Source: an uncultured Oscillospiraceae bacterium (GTDB lineage: Bacteria; Bacillota; Clostridia; Oscillospirales; Ruminococcaceae). From it: 21,340 nt of DNA. The stretch covers positions 1 to 21,340 of the forward strand of contig CAKSPC010000043.1 in NCBI GenBank assembly GCA_934481445.1, given 5' to 3'. This document shows, piece after piece, positions 1 through 7,026 of this stretch (positions within the stretch are counted from its first letter, which is position 1; each line of letters begins with the position of its first letter). Below the pieces are notes generated by a model. The model made no database searches. It had not been told where the DNA came from and worked only from the letters and a program-made list of their open reading frames with translations. A program made the translations under genes and the position numbers.

Positions 1-288
1 GTATCCGTGTCAGTATCGGTATCAGTATCTGTGTCCGTGTCAGTATCTGTGTCGGTATCGGTATCGGTATCCGTATCCGTGTCTGTGTCGGTATCCGTGT
101 CAGTATCGGTATCTGTGTCAGTATCGGTGTCTGTATCTGTATCTGTATCAGTGTCAGTATCTGTATCAGTGTCAGTATCTGTATCGGTATCTGTATCGGT
201 ATCCGTGTCTGTATCTGTATCCGTGTCGGTGTCTGTATCCGTATCGGTATCAGTATCGGTATCTGTATCTGTATCCGTATCGGTATCC
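1..288 (-). repeat. Hexanucleotide tract encoding uninterrupted (Asp-Thr)n
   Basis: There are forty-eight consecutive 6-bp units of the form gt[a/g]tcN on the plus strand. On the minus strand they read GAY ACN, that is Asp-Thr. No unit breaks the pattern. Asp is GAT in 34 units and GAC in 14, and all four Thr codons occur, so DNA units differ while the peptide does not. The tract starts right after a short Asp/Ile/Gly segment and runs off the left edge, so its full length is unknown. Confidence 0.97.
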
Positions 289-1430
289 CCGTCATCAATA
301 TCGAAGTCAAAATCGGTATTGGTTACCTGATGGATCTCGCCGGTCTGATTGATCCTGTCGGCAATAACAACGCCATTTACATTACCGCTGTTAGCGAAAG
401 TTGCATAAGGCGCAACGAAAATACCACCATTAAGTCCTGTCCAGATATTTCCCGCGTAGCTGCCAAAGTTGAAAATAACATTGGATACGCTTGCAGTCCA
501 GTCGGGAACATTAACGTTTCCAAACCATACGTCTGTGGTGCTGTCATCAGTAATTACGTTTACGATAACGCGAACGCCGTTGTTATGCTCAAGAAGGCTT
601 CTTACAACAGTTTCGTTGCGCGAAAGATCATCCGCATGGATATTTACAACAATGGTGTCGCCCTTTGAAACCTCGCCCTTGGCAATACAGTCGTATGCCC
701 TGCTCAGAGAGTAGGGTGAATCCGTCCTGTCAAAAGGAGTATCGCTCATTATCGCATCGCCGTACTTCGCAAGGGAGTTCAGCACGCCGTCAACATCGGC
801 GAATGCGTCTTCGGAGGTAGCTTTACGGATGCTTACATTCTCATAGCCGCCGTTCACGTTGAAATAATATTCGATACCACCTGCTCTGACAGCTGTCTTA
901 TTGCCGTTGTCATAGGTGAATATCTCACAGTCAAAGCCGAGTACCAGCTCATACTGTGTCCCCGCGGTGACCTCAATGTTTGGCAGGCGCTTGAAATCAT
1001 CAACGCTTGCAATGTAAATTCTGTATATCCCGTGCTTATCGGTGCCGTGAGCAACGATATTGGTATTCTTAACCTCCGTGCAGTCGGTCCTTTCGGAGGC
1101 AATATTACCCTCAACATGGTTGGAGTAAAGCGAGCGTGAATACGCCGCAAATTCCTTTATGGAATCCAGCACACAAAAATAGTTGTATGTAGAATAGGAC
1201 TGTGTTGTCGCCAGATAAACATTTGTGTCCAGCGATTCGTATGCGGGACTGCCGCCTGCCTGCTTGACTGCCTTGTCTGTCTTGCTTGTGTCAGCACCGC
1301 CGAGAGCATCTGCCTGCTCCGGAACAGCTGACGCAGCCGCGGATGCCGCGCGCGACGTGAGAACTGTCAGCGCAAAAGCAAACATCAACGCCGTTTTGCC
1401 TTTATTTGATCTGCGTTTTTCTTCGCTCAT
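1..1430 (-). CDS. Choice-of-anchor A family surface protein, C-terminus off window
   Basis: Read on the minus strand from the ATG at 1430, the frame is open to the left edge (476 full codons). Residues 1-35 form a signal peptide: basic start (EEKRRSNKGK), hydrophobic core (ALMFAFALTVL) and a probable cut after ASA. Residues about 70-375 resemble the choice-of-anchor A domain, with an early YNYFCVLDS block and VEGNIAS, and a late block VIFNFGSYAG / GGIFVAPYATF / NVNGVVIADRI typical of the family's C-terminal signature. From residue 382 the protein is a pure Asp-Thr repeat that continues past the edge. In this family a linker usually leads to a surface anchor such as LPXTG, dockerin or a membrane segment; which one applies cannot be seen. 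An SD-like AGAAAGGA lies about 10 nt before the ATG. The role is likely cell-surface or matrix adhesion, which is inference. Codon use looks less GC-rich than in the operon to its right. Confidence 0.8.
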   Translation of the reverse strand, partial: MSEEKRRSNKGKTALMFAFALTVLTSRAASAAASAVPEQADALGGADTSKTDKAVKQAGGSPAYESLDTNVYLATTQSYSTYNYFCVLDSIKEFAAYSRSLYSNHVEGNIASERTDCTEVKNTNIVAHGTDKHGIYRIYIASVDDFKRLPNIEVTAGTQYELVLGFDCEIFTYDNGNKTAVRAGGIEYYFNVNGGYENVSIRKATSEDAFADVDGVLNSLAKYGDAIMSDTPFDRTDSPYSLSRAYDCIAKGEVSKGDTIVVNIHADDLSRNETVVRSLLEHNNGVRVIVNVITDDSTTDVWFGNVNVPDWTASVSNVIFNFGSYAGNIWTGLNGGIFVAPYATFANSGNVNGVVIADRINQTGEIHQVTNTDFDFDIDDGDTDTDTDTDTDTDTDTDTDTDTDTDTDTDTDTDTDTDTDTDTDTDTDTDTDTDTDTDTDTDTDTDTDTDTDTDTDTDTDTDTDTDTDTDTDTDTD

Positions 1431-1520
1431 AACAGTGTATCCTTTCTTGTCAGAAAAAATTTACCCACAGCAGAATTATCGTGCTACACCTATGATAACA
1501 CTATGTTTATATTTATAGTT

Positions 1521-1549
1521 ATTATATCACACATTTTCCTGTGTGTCAA
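1521..1549 (-). promoter_or_regulatory. Sigma-A promoter of the choice-of-anchor A gene
   Basis: On the minus strand TTGACA (1544-1549) and TATAAT (1521-1526) are separated by exactly 17 nt, a perfect consensus. Transcription would start near 1514, giving a leader of about 84 nt. The spacer holds a 6-bp inverted repeat, CACACA (1528-1533) and TGTGTG (1540-1545), placed between the two boxes where a repressor dimer could bind; that role is inference. Confidence 0.85.
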
Positions 1550-1571
1550 TATGATGATATGAATTTTTTTA

Positions 1572-1904
1572 TTAAGGCAATACCGCATAATTATTGTCGT
1601 GCGATTGCGCCGTCAGATTTTTCGTCAGATTGTACAATGAGGAGTTGTTGACGGAAGCGATAGCGTATTCAAGTCAACAACTAGCGACGCAAGGCTGGTC
1701 TGTCGGTCAGCCCCCTCTGTCGCTTCGCGACACCTCCCCCATGGGGAGATCACGCCTTGCTAGGACGAATTGTGCAAGATGCAGGTTTGGCGCAACACGG
1801 AACAAATCCGTTGAGTAATTATGTGATTTTTTGCGCCAAACTAGAAAGATGCAAGCAAGCGTGCGGCAAAGGCGTTAGCCGTTAATTGTGCGGTGTTGCC
1901 TTAA
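1572..1904. mobile_element. MITE-like non-autonomous element with 23-bp terminal inverted repeats
   Basis: The ends at 1572-1594 and 1882-1904 are inverted copies matching at 20 of 23 positions, and the outer nine (TTAAGGCAA) are identical. The 333-bp interior has no credible gene but is full of hairpins: AGTTGTTGAC/GTCAACAACT (1643-1652, 1673-1682), TGTCGC-ttc-GCGACA (1718-1732), CTCCCC-cat-GGGGAG (1734-1748) and GTTTGGCGCAA/TTGCGCCAAAC (1785-1795, 1831-1841). There is also a direct repeat CGTCAGATT at 1611 and 1623. It fills the gap between pilT (stop 17 nt away) and the promoter at 1521-1549 (23 nt away). I cannot identify a clear target-site duplication, so the exact ends and transposase family stay open. 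This accounts for most of the 490-bp gene-free stretch 1431-1920. Confidence 0.75.
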
Positions 1905-1920
1905 ATTTGGAAGAAAACAA

Positions 1921-2979
1921 TCACCTTATCGCAAGGCGTTTACGCATGATCTCGGGATTATATGCGTAATCCTCCGCGGTTTGCGCGGTTATAATGCCGT
2001 CGTTGTACAGATTCATTATACAATTGTCCATCGTCTGCATACCCGGAACGGACTGGATAACAGTGTCTATCTGATGCGTTTTTTCCTCGCGGATAAGCGT
2101 GCGGATGGCGCTGTTCATCGTCATTATCTCGAATGCGGGAACAAGCCTGCCGTCCACTGTCGGAAGAAGCTGCTGTGATACCACGGCGTTCAGCACCATC
2201 GAAAGCTGTATGCGAATCTGGTGCTGCTGATTCATCGGGAAAACGTCTATTATTCTGTCAATTGTGCTTGCCGCGCCGAGGGTGTGCAGGGTGGACAGCA
2301 CCAGCTGACCCGTTTCCGCCGCAGTCATGGCAACGCTTATCGTTTCGTAATCGCGCATTTCGCCGAGCAGAATGACATCCGGTGACTGCCGCAGGGCAGC
2401 GCGCAGCGCGTCAAGGTAGCTTTCGGTGTCAATGTTTATTTCGCGCTGGCTGACGATGCACTTTTTGTGCTTGTGGAGAAACTCGATTGGATCCTCAATC
2501 GTTATTATATGCCCGCTGTGCTCAGAGTTGATTTTATTTATTATGCAGGAAAGCGTCGTGGACTTGCCGTTGCTTGCCGCTCCCGTAACGAGCACGATGC
2601 CGCTCTTGCATTCGCTCAGCGCCATCACCTGTTCGGGGACGCCTATCGCCGCAGCGTCAGGGAGCTCAAACGGAACATATCTCATGACCGCAGCATATGT
2701 GCCGCGCTGCTTGTAAATATTCGCCCTGAAACGTCCCATGCCGGGTACGGATACGGAAAAATCCAGTTCCCGCTGCGGCATATTGTCCCTGCCGTATCCA
2801 ATGTTAGCCATTGCGTATATCCCGCATACAAGGTTGAGCGTATCCGCGGCGGTGAGCGGGGTTTCCTCCAGCCGTATCAGCTTTCCGTATGCCTTGCAGC
2901 AGAGCGGAGCGCCGGATACTATAAATATATCCGAAGCCGAGCATTCCACCGATTTTTTAAGTATATCCATCAGTTCCAT
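1921..2979 (-). CDS. pilT: PilT-type pilus retraction ATPase
   Basis: 352 residues, normal for PilT. Visible motifs are Walker A GAASNGKST (133-141), the Asp box TIEDPIEF (160-167), Walker B VILLGEMRD (202-210), the His box STLHT (229-233) and AIRTLIRE (291-298), which matches the PilT-specific AIRNLIRE motif needed for retraction. The family forms a cytoplasmic hexamer at the base of type IV pili and drives pilus disassembly. I chose the ATG at 2979 (MELMD) because AAAGGAAG sits 7 nt upstream; an earlier ATG at 2997 lies on top of that SD and overlaps the preceding gene's stop. It is the last gene of the operon. The Walker A differs from the usual GPTGSGKST but keeps GKST. No clear intrinsic terminator follows; the repeat element at 1572-1904 begins 17 nt after the stop. 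Confidence 0.93.
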   Translation of the reverse strand: MELMDILKKSVECSASDIFIVSGAPLCCKAYGKLIRLEETPLTAADTLNLVCGIYAMANIGYGRDNMPQRELDFSVSVPGMGRFRANIYKQRGTYAAVMRYVPFELPDAAAIGVPEQVMALSECKSGIVLVTGAASNGKSTTLSCIINKINSEHSGHIITIEDPIEFLHKHKKCIVSQREINIDTESYLDALRAALRQSPDVILLGEMRDYETISVAMTAAETGQLVLSTLHTLGAASTIDRIIDVFPMNQQHQIRIQLSMVLNAVVSQQLLPTVDGRLVPAFEIMTMNSAIRTLIREEKTHQIDTVIQSVPGMQTMDNCIMNLYNDGIITAQTAEDYAYNPEIMRKRLAIR

Positions 2980-2993
2980 CGTATTTCTTCCTT

Positions 2994-3497
2994 TCATGCG
3001 GGAATGCCGCTGCCGTCCCAGACATTCAGCCCGCCGCTTTCTTCCGCGCCGTTTGTCGCGGTGATAAGGCTCTTCTGTTCATACCGCGCACCGCCGTGCA
3101 TTTCCGGGTTAGCGTAGAATACCACCGTCATTATAAGGCTCTGCCTGTCGGTTATTTCTGCGGAAATAACTGCCCGCACATCGCCGCCCTCGGCGGTAGT
3201 AACAACGCCGTCGATATCCGCCGCGCATTCTGCAAAGCTCTCCGCGAAAAACTCGCTGCCACCGGCAGACAAGGCGCATTCATCCAGCCGCGCAAGCGTT
3301 TCGTTCAGCCCAAGTTCAGCCTGATAATACTGCCTCGTGTATTCGCCCGCGCGCATATTCACAGCCTCGCCCGACTGTGCCGCGCGTATGCTCATAACCG
3401 CGAAAACCGCAAGGCACACCATCGTGAAAATTATCATCACGGAAACATAGCCTATCCCCGCACCGCGCACGCGTATGCCGTCTTTTTTATTCATCAT
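2994..3497 (-). CDS. Small single-pass membrane protein, PilX-like minor pilin candidate
   Basis: 167 residues. A short basic start (MMNKKDGIRVRGAG) precedes one hydrophobic helix (IGYVSVMIIFTMVCLAVFAVM, about residues 15-36), then a soluble domain with no family I recognise. The order of basic leader, Gly, hydrophobic helix and extracytoplasmic domain is that of type IV minor pilins such as PilX, but the canonical Glu at +5 is missing. The ATG at 3497 or 3494 is chosen because GGGAGG lies just upstream; the upstream extension in this frame has no SD. It overlaps the previous gene by 8-11 nt and ends 14 nt before pilT, so it belongs to the pilus part of the operon. Pilin identity is inferred from context and topology. 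Confidence 0.75.
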   Translation of the reverse strand: MMNKKDGIRVRGAGIGYVSVMIIFTMVCLAVFAVMSIRAAQSGEAVNMRAGEYTRQYYQAELGLNETLARLDECALSAGGSEFFAESFAECAADIDGVVTTAEGGDVRAVISAEITDRQSLIMTVVFYANPEMHGGARYEQKSLITATNGAEESGGLNVWDGSGIPA

Positions 3498-3912
3498 CGG
3501 CACCTCCCGCGGGGATATATGCCGAGCATTCCAGCGCGTAAATTTCCTCCCCCGCCGACCTGAACGAAAGATAAAGCACGCGCAGTTCTCCTGCATCATA
3601 TTCGGTTATCTTCTCCGAATATACAAGCTCCACGCTGCCGCTTTCGAAGGGCCTGCACCCGCTGTCGAGCATGATAACGCCGCTCTCGGAATAATCGGAT
3701 GTACTGTCACCGAAAACCGCCGAAAACGCATCGCTCCTGCTGCCGCCTATCGAATAGGCCTCCGCCGCCGACTGCGCGCACAGCGAAGCATTTTCCAGCG
3801 CCTGCCCGAGCCGCGCCTTATTGTCCGCATAGGCGAACACCCGAAGCACCACCGCCCCCGAGAAGCTGAAAAACAGCAGGGATATTATCAGCTCGACAAA
3901 AAACAGGTTCAT
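3487..3912 (-). CDS. Pseudopilin-like protein
   Basis: 141 residues from the ATG at 3912. The start MNLFFVELIISLLFF resembles the mature pilin N-terminus, with a hydrophobic helix and a Glu in a VEL context, but there is no preceding Gly-containing leader. The rest is a small soluble domain with two Cys (in SGCRPF and LECSAY). I prefer 3912 because GGCGGAAAG lies about 6 nt before it; a GTG at 3957 would add 15 residues (MIHLKIKVNTGGKQT) and overlap the upstream stop, but its only SD is directly abutting. With the longer form, the leader would be basic and carry GG before the helix, which is closer to a prepilin leader, so the start deserves a check. Role: probable minor pseudopilin, from context. 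Confidence 0.72.
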   Translation of the reverse strand: MNLFFVELIISLLFFSFSGAVVLRVFAYADNKARLGQALENASLCAQSAAEAYSIGGSRSDAFSAVFGDSTSDYSESGVIMLDSGCRPFESGSVELVYSEKITEYDAGELRVLYLSFRSAGEEIYALECSAYIPAGGADDE

Positions 3913-3953
3913 CGTCTGCTTTCCGCCCGTGTTGACTTTTATTTTCAGATGTA

Positions 3954-4403
3954 TCACCCTTCCCTGACGAGAACGGAATAATCCTCTCCGTTCAGCGATA
4001 CTGTTATGCGGTACAAGCCGCCTTCGTCACTTATTTCCATGCTGTCGAGGGAGAAAATAGGCTCGCCGCCGCTCACCTCGGGGCGCTCTCCCGCGGCGGC
4101 GGTGCGCTCGTACAGCTCACCGTCGTCAAAATAAATAACGCTCATAACACCGCCGCTCTCCGCGGCAATGCCGTTTCCGCCGCCTATTATCTCGGTGCGG
4201 TCGGCGGAGCGTATCTTGTTTGAAACATACCTGAGCGCCGCAGAGCCGCCGAAAATCCCGTCGAAATCGCCGCTTATCCTTGTGTATGTGCCCGCGGCGG
4301 TAACGATCATCATAAGGGTGCAGACCGCAAACAGCACGAAAAGCAGCATACTTCCCGCCGCATTCGCTGAATCAGCGCGTTCCTTTACTTTGTAATTCTT
4401 CAT
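3954..4403 (-). CDS. Conserved small membrane protein of clostridial pilus clusters (DUF4860-like?)
   Basis: 149 residues. A polar N-terminus (MKNYKVKERADSANAAG) is followed by one hydrophobic helix (SMLLFVLFAVCTLMMIVTAAG, about 18-38) and a soluble domain containing the segment LRYVSNKIRSAD, then a beta-rich region (IYFDDGELYER). That layout recalls the DUF4860 family found beside pilin genes in Firmicutes, a tentative match from memory. Its start lies 1 nt after the stop of the preceding gene, with GGTGAG as SD overlapping that stop, so the two are translationally coupled. No prepilin cleavage motif is visible. A structural or assembly part of the pilus-like machine is the likely role, from context only. 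Confidence 0.75.
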   Translation of the reverse strand: MKNYKVKERADSANAAGSMLLFVLFAVCTLMMIVTAAGTYTRISGDFDGIFGGSAALRYVSNKIRSADRTEIIGGGNGIAAESGGVMSVIYFDDGELYERTAAAGERPEVSGGEPIFSLDSMEISDEGGLYRITVSLNGEDYSVLVREG

Positions 4404-4404
4404 C

Positions 4405-4722
4405 TCACCACGCCCTTTCCACGACCGTTACGCTCGGGCGGACGTTATCCGCAAAGCATTCGTAATGAACGGTGTATTTTTCGGTGTCATAGTATACGCC
4501 GTAGTTTTCGGTGAGATATTCTATGCTGTCGGGGTATGCACCCTCGATGGCGTAGCACATGGTTATCCCCTTTTCGACGCTTTTTCTTACGGAAAGCAAT
4601 GCTTCCTTTTCGGTGGCAGCGCCCGCGTTTCCCACCGCCGCCGCTAGCCACACTATCGCCGCGGCAAACACCGCCGCGGGAATAGCATACGGCAGGCTGC
4701 GCCTGAATAAAGATCGTTTCAT
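4405..4722 (-). CDS. Short membrane-anchored conserved protein of pilus operon
   Basis: 105 residues. A basic start (MKRSLFRRSLPY) precedes one hydrophobic helix (AIPAAVFAAAIVWLAAAV), an amphipathic helix, and a conserved-looking core CYAIEGAYPDSIEYLTENYG followed by short strands. I recognise this core as typical of small proteins encoded next to pilF/pilC genes in Clostridia, without a named function. The topology (N-in, short helix, soluble tail outside) fits a minor pilin or pseudopilin. The ATG at 4722 is chosen over a TTG at 4728 because GAGGAG lies 8-9 nt upstream of the ATG. It begins 12 nt after pilC and ends 1 nt before the next gene. Confidence 0.77.
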   Translation of the reverse strand: MKRSLFRRSLPYAIPAAVFAAAIVWLAAAVGNAGAATEKEALLSVRKSVEKGITMCYAIEGAYPDSIEYLTENYGVYYDTEKYTVHYECFADNVRPSVTVVERAW

Positions 4723-4734
4723 CCGCAAATCTCC

Positions 4735-5787
4735 TCAGCCGAGCACCGACATAATGTTCATCAGCGGTATCATGACCGTAAGCAGTATCGCACCAATGAC
4801 CGCCGTAAGTATAATGATTATCACGGGCTCTATCACCGCGATCACGCCCGAAACGGAACGCTCCGCCGCCGCGCCGCTCCTTTCGGAGAGCTTTTTCCAT
4901 GCTTTTTCAAAAGAACCTGATGTGTATGCGATTTTCAGCGAATGCGAATATATCGGCGGAAATATCTCCGCGCGGGACATCGCTTCCGCGAAATTCACGC
5001 CGTCAAGAAGATCCCTGCGGCACTGCTCCAGCTTTTCGCGGAGCTTCCTGCTGTTTACAAGCCCGATGGCGTTCTCAACGGCTTCGTCCGAGGATATGCC
5101 CGCGCTTATCATAAGGCTCAGCGCCGAGGAAACCTTTGAAACTCCTACCTTCCATGCAATGCCGGATGTAGGCGGGAAAACCGCCGCAAATCTGCCTAGC
5201 GCGTCCCGCGCGGCGGGAATGCTCGACATCACAGCTACCGCCGCCATCAGCGCAATTACCACCAAAAGAACGACAAGAATCACCGTGCCTAGCCCGTATG
5301 CAAAGTCGATGGTGCTTCTTACAGCTTCGTTAATCGTGCCGTCGAACTGCGAAAAGATATCGCCGAACATTGGTATAACAAGTACCATCAGCACTATCAT
5401 AACCGCCGTCATCATAACCAGAAGCATGAGCGGGTGCAGTACCGCCGTCCTTACTGAGCGGGTAAGCTCCGCGCGGTCCTCGTAGTAGCCGGAAAGACCG
5501 CTGAGGACATTCTCAAGCCGTCCCGTGACAGCGCCTATTTCCACCATCTTCACCGCGTATTCGGGGAATACCCCCGTACTTTCCATCGCCTGCGCCAGCG
5601 TTTCGCCGCTGTTAAGCGAGCGGGAAATCATCCCGCAGACCGCCTGTATCCTTTCGTCGCCGATGTCCTCGCCGAGAATGCCGATACCATCGCCGAGGTT
5701 CATGCCCGAATTAAGCATGAGCGCGAGCTGTTCGCAGAAATATGCCGTTTCATCGGGGGTCAGTCGTTTAAGTTTCATATATTTCAT
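4735..5787 (-). CDS. pilC: PilC/GspF inner-membrane platform protein
   Basis: 350 residues, within the family range. It has two T2SS-F domains (about 13-130 and 218-340), each followed by a hydrophobic segment (LMLLVMMTAVMIVLMVLVIP, VILVVLLVVIALMAAVAVM and IIIILTAVIGAILLTVMIP). The first domain has the family motif VEIGAVTGRLENVL followed by YYED; the second has the diverged counterpart KIAYTSGSFEKAW. The family couples the cytoplasmic ATPase to pilin assembly in the inner membrane. The ATG at 5787 has AGAAGG very close (2 nt); the ATG at 5778 would give about 11 nt spacing, so the exact start is unsure by three codons. It lies 9 nt after the transglutaminase gene and 12 nt before the first small membrane protein. 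No PilB ATPase is encoded beside it. Confidence 0.92.
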   Translation of the reverse strand: MKYMKLKRLTPDETAYFCEQLALMLNSGMNLGDGIGILGEDIGDERIQAVCGMISRSLNSGETLAQAMESTGVFPEYAVKMVEIGAVTGRLENVLSGLSGYYEDRAELTRSVRTAVLHPLMLLVMMTAVMIVLMVLVIPMFGDIFSQFDGTINEAVRSTIDFAYGLGTVILVVLLVVIALMAAVAVMSSIPAARDALGRFAAVFPPTSGIAWKVGVSKVSSALSLMISAGISSDEAVENAIGLVNSRKLREKLEQCRRDLLDGVNFAEAMSRAEIFPPIYSHSLKIAYTSGSFEKAWKKLSERSGAAAERSVSGVIAVIEPVIIIILTAVIGAILLTVMIPLMNIMSVLG

Positions 5788-5796
5788 GCCCTTCTG

Positions 5797-7008
5797 TCAG
5801 TAATAATATATGGCGGAATAGTTCGCGCCGTTGGAGATGTACGCAGATATCGCGGACTTGTCGGAAGCGCTGGCGTAAAACGTTGCGTCGACAATGTTAT
5901 AGCCCTTGGACGACAGCAGGAGCTGCGGGGTTATCCAGCCGGTTTCCGCCGTGTAGACCTCGTTCCACGCGTGGTAGATATTCGGGGATGCGTAGCCGAC
6001 CACAAGCCGCGTGGGTATCCCCTGCGACCGCAGCATTGCGGCAACAAGCGACGCATAGTCGAAACATATTCCTTTTCGGCGGGAAAGCACGCTGTCGGGG
6101 TCGGGAAGGTACCCGCTCTGCACTGTAGCGGCGAGGTCATAGTCATAGGTGATATTATCCGTTATCCATCCGAACACCGCTGCGGTCTTTTCGATAACAT
6201 CGTCCTTGCCCGCGCAGAGCTCCGCCGCCTTTTTCACGCAGGCGGATTTTTTTGTGAACATCACATAATCGTTCGGATAGAGGAACATTGCTATCTCGTC
6301 GGAAATTTTCGCGGTGAATTCCGCTTCGACGGCGCGGGAATATTTCGTTCCGCTCAGCTTTTCGTAAAGAATCACGGAATATGTGCCGCTGCCGCATGAC
6401 AGCGGGAAATAGCAGTCCGCGCCGTCAAGGGAAAGGTCATGGTTGTAGGTCATGTCCCCGCAAATAATGCGAAGCTTCGCGCCTGTGCTCGAACCTGTGT
6501 ACGCCGCCGAAATATACCCCAGCGAAGCATTCGACCAGTCTATCACGCCGCTGTCGGATGAAGCGACGTCGACCCCCGGAGAACTTACCGTCTTTACATC
6601 GGGTATGACCACCTCGGCGGGCGGTGCGGACGCGGCTGTGGTGACTGTGGCAGAAGCTGTTGTGGTGGGTGTAGTTGTTGCCGCCGTTGGCCGCTCCGGC
6701 GGGGTTTCGATTTCTTCGGGAGGGTCGGAAACCTCCTGCGAGGGGTCTGCTTCTTCTGATGAAATATCCGCGTCCTCCGTCGGCTCCGGATCCATGGAGA
6801 TTTCGGACGGCCCGGTGCTTTCCTCGGATGATATAACGGGTTCGTATGTATCGGACGATATTTCCTCGGAAATATCGGTATGCGGCCCCGAGGGGACGGA
6901 TACGGCGGCGGGCGGCCGCTCCTGTGCGTTACAGCCCGAAACAGCCGCTATGACGAGCGCGCACAGCAGTGCCGACGCTCTTTTTAATAAAATGTGCTTT
7001 TCAGGCAT
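5797..7008 (-). CDS. Transglutaminase-like lipoprotein
   Basis: 403 residues. The N-terminus is a lipoprotein signal peptide ending in the lipobox VSGC, with Cys26 the predicted lipidated residue. Residues about 30-140 are a low-complexity linker rich in Ser, Glu, Pro and Thr, probably spanning the peptidoglycan. A small beta-rich region follows (about 155-235), then a transglutaminase-like core with the expected Cys-His-Asp triad: Cys315 in GICFDYASL, His346 in YHAWNEVY and Asp374 in VDATF. Such domains in bacteria are proteases or protein cross-linking enzymes. It is bound to the outer face of the membrane, so it could act on pilins or surface proteins; the substrate is unknown. AAAGGA lies 8 nt before the ATG. 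It starts 18 nt after the CapA-like gene and ends 9 nt before pilC. Confidence 0.9.
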   Translation of the reverse strand: MPEKHILLKRASALLCALVIAAVSGCNAQERPPAAVSVPSGPHTDISEEISSDTYEPVISSEESTGPSEISMDPEPTEDADISSEEADPSQEVSDPPEEIETPPERPTAATTTPTTTASATVTTAASAPPAEVVIPDVKTVSSPGVDVASSDSGVIDWSNASLGYISAAYTGSSTGAKLRIICGDMTYNHDLSLDGADCYFPLSCGSGTYSVILYEKLSGTKYSRAVEAEFTAKISDEIAMFLYPNDYVMFTKKSACVKKAAELCAGKDDVIEKTAAVFGWITDNITYDYDLAATVQSGYLPDPDSVLSRRKGICFDYASLVAAMLRSQGIPTRLVVGYASPNIYHAWNEVYTAETGWITPQLLLSSKGYNIVDATFYASASDKSAISAYISNGANYSAIYYY

Positions 7009-7026
7009 GGCAAATGTCCTTTCGGA

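Noticed and set aside
7..330. Plus-strand Ser-Val repeat open frame
   Set aside because: It is the complement of the Asp-Thr tract; the minus frame has a signal peptide, SD and promoter, and the plus frame has none.
1431..1514. Riboswitch in the leader of the choice-of-anchor A gene
   Set aside because: The leader is about 84 nt, AT-rich and without a clear stem arrangement of a known class.
1594..1818. Small plus-strand open frame inside the 1572-1904 element
   Set aside because: Its sequence is set by the hairpins of the repeat, it has no SD and no family match, so I do not call a gene or transposase remnant.
1870..1920. Intrinsic terminator right after pilT
   Set aside because: Short GC stems of the element occur here but none is followed by a T run on the minus strand.
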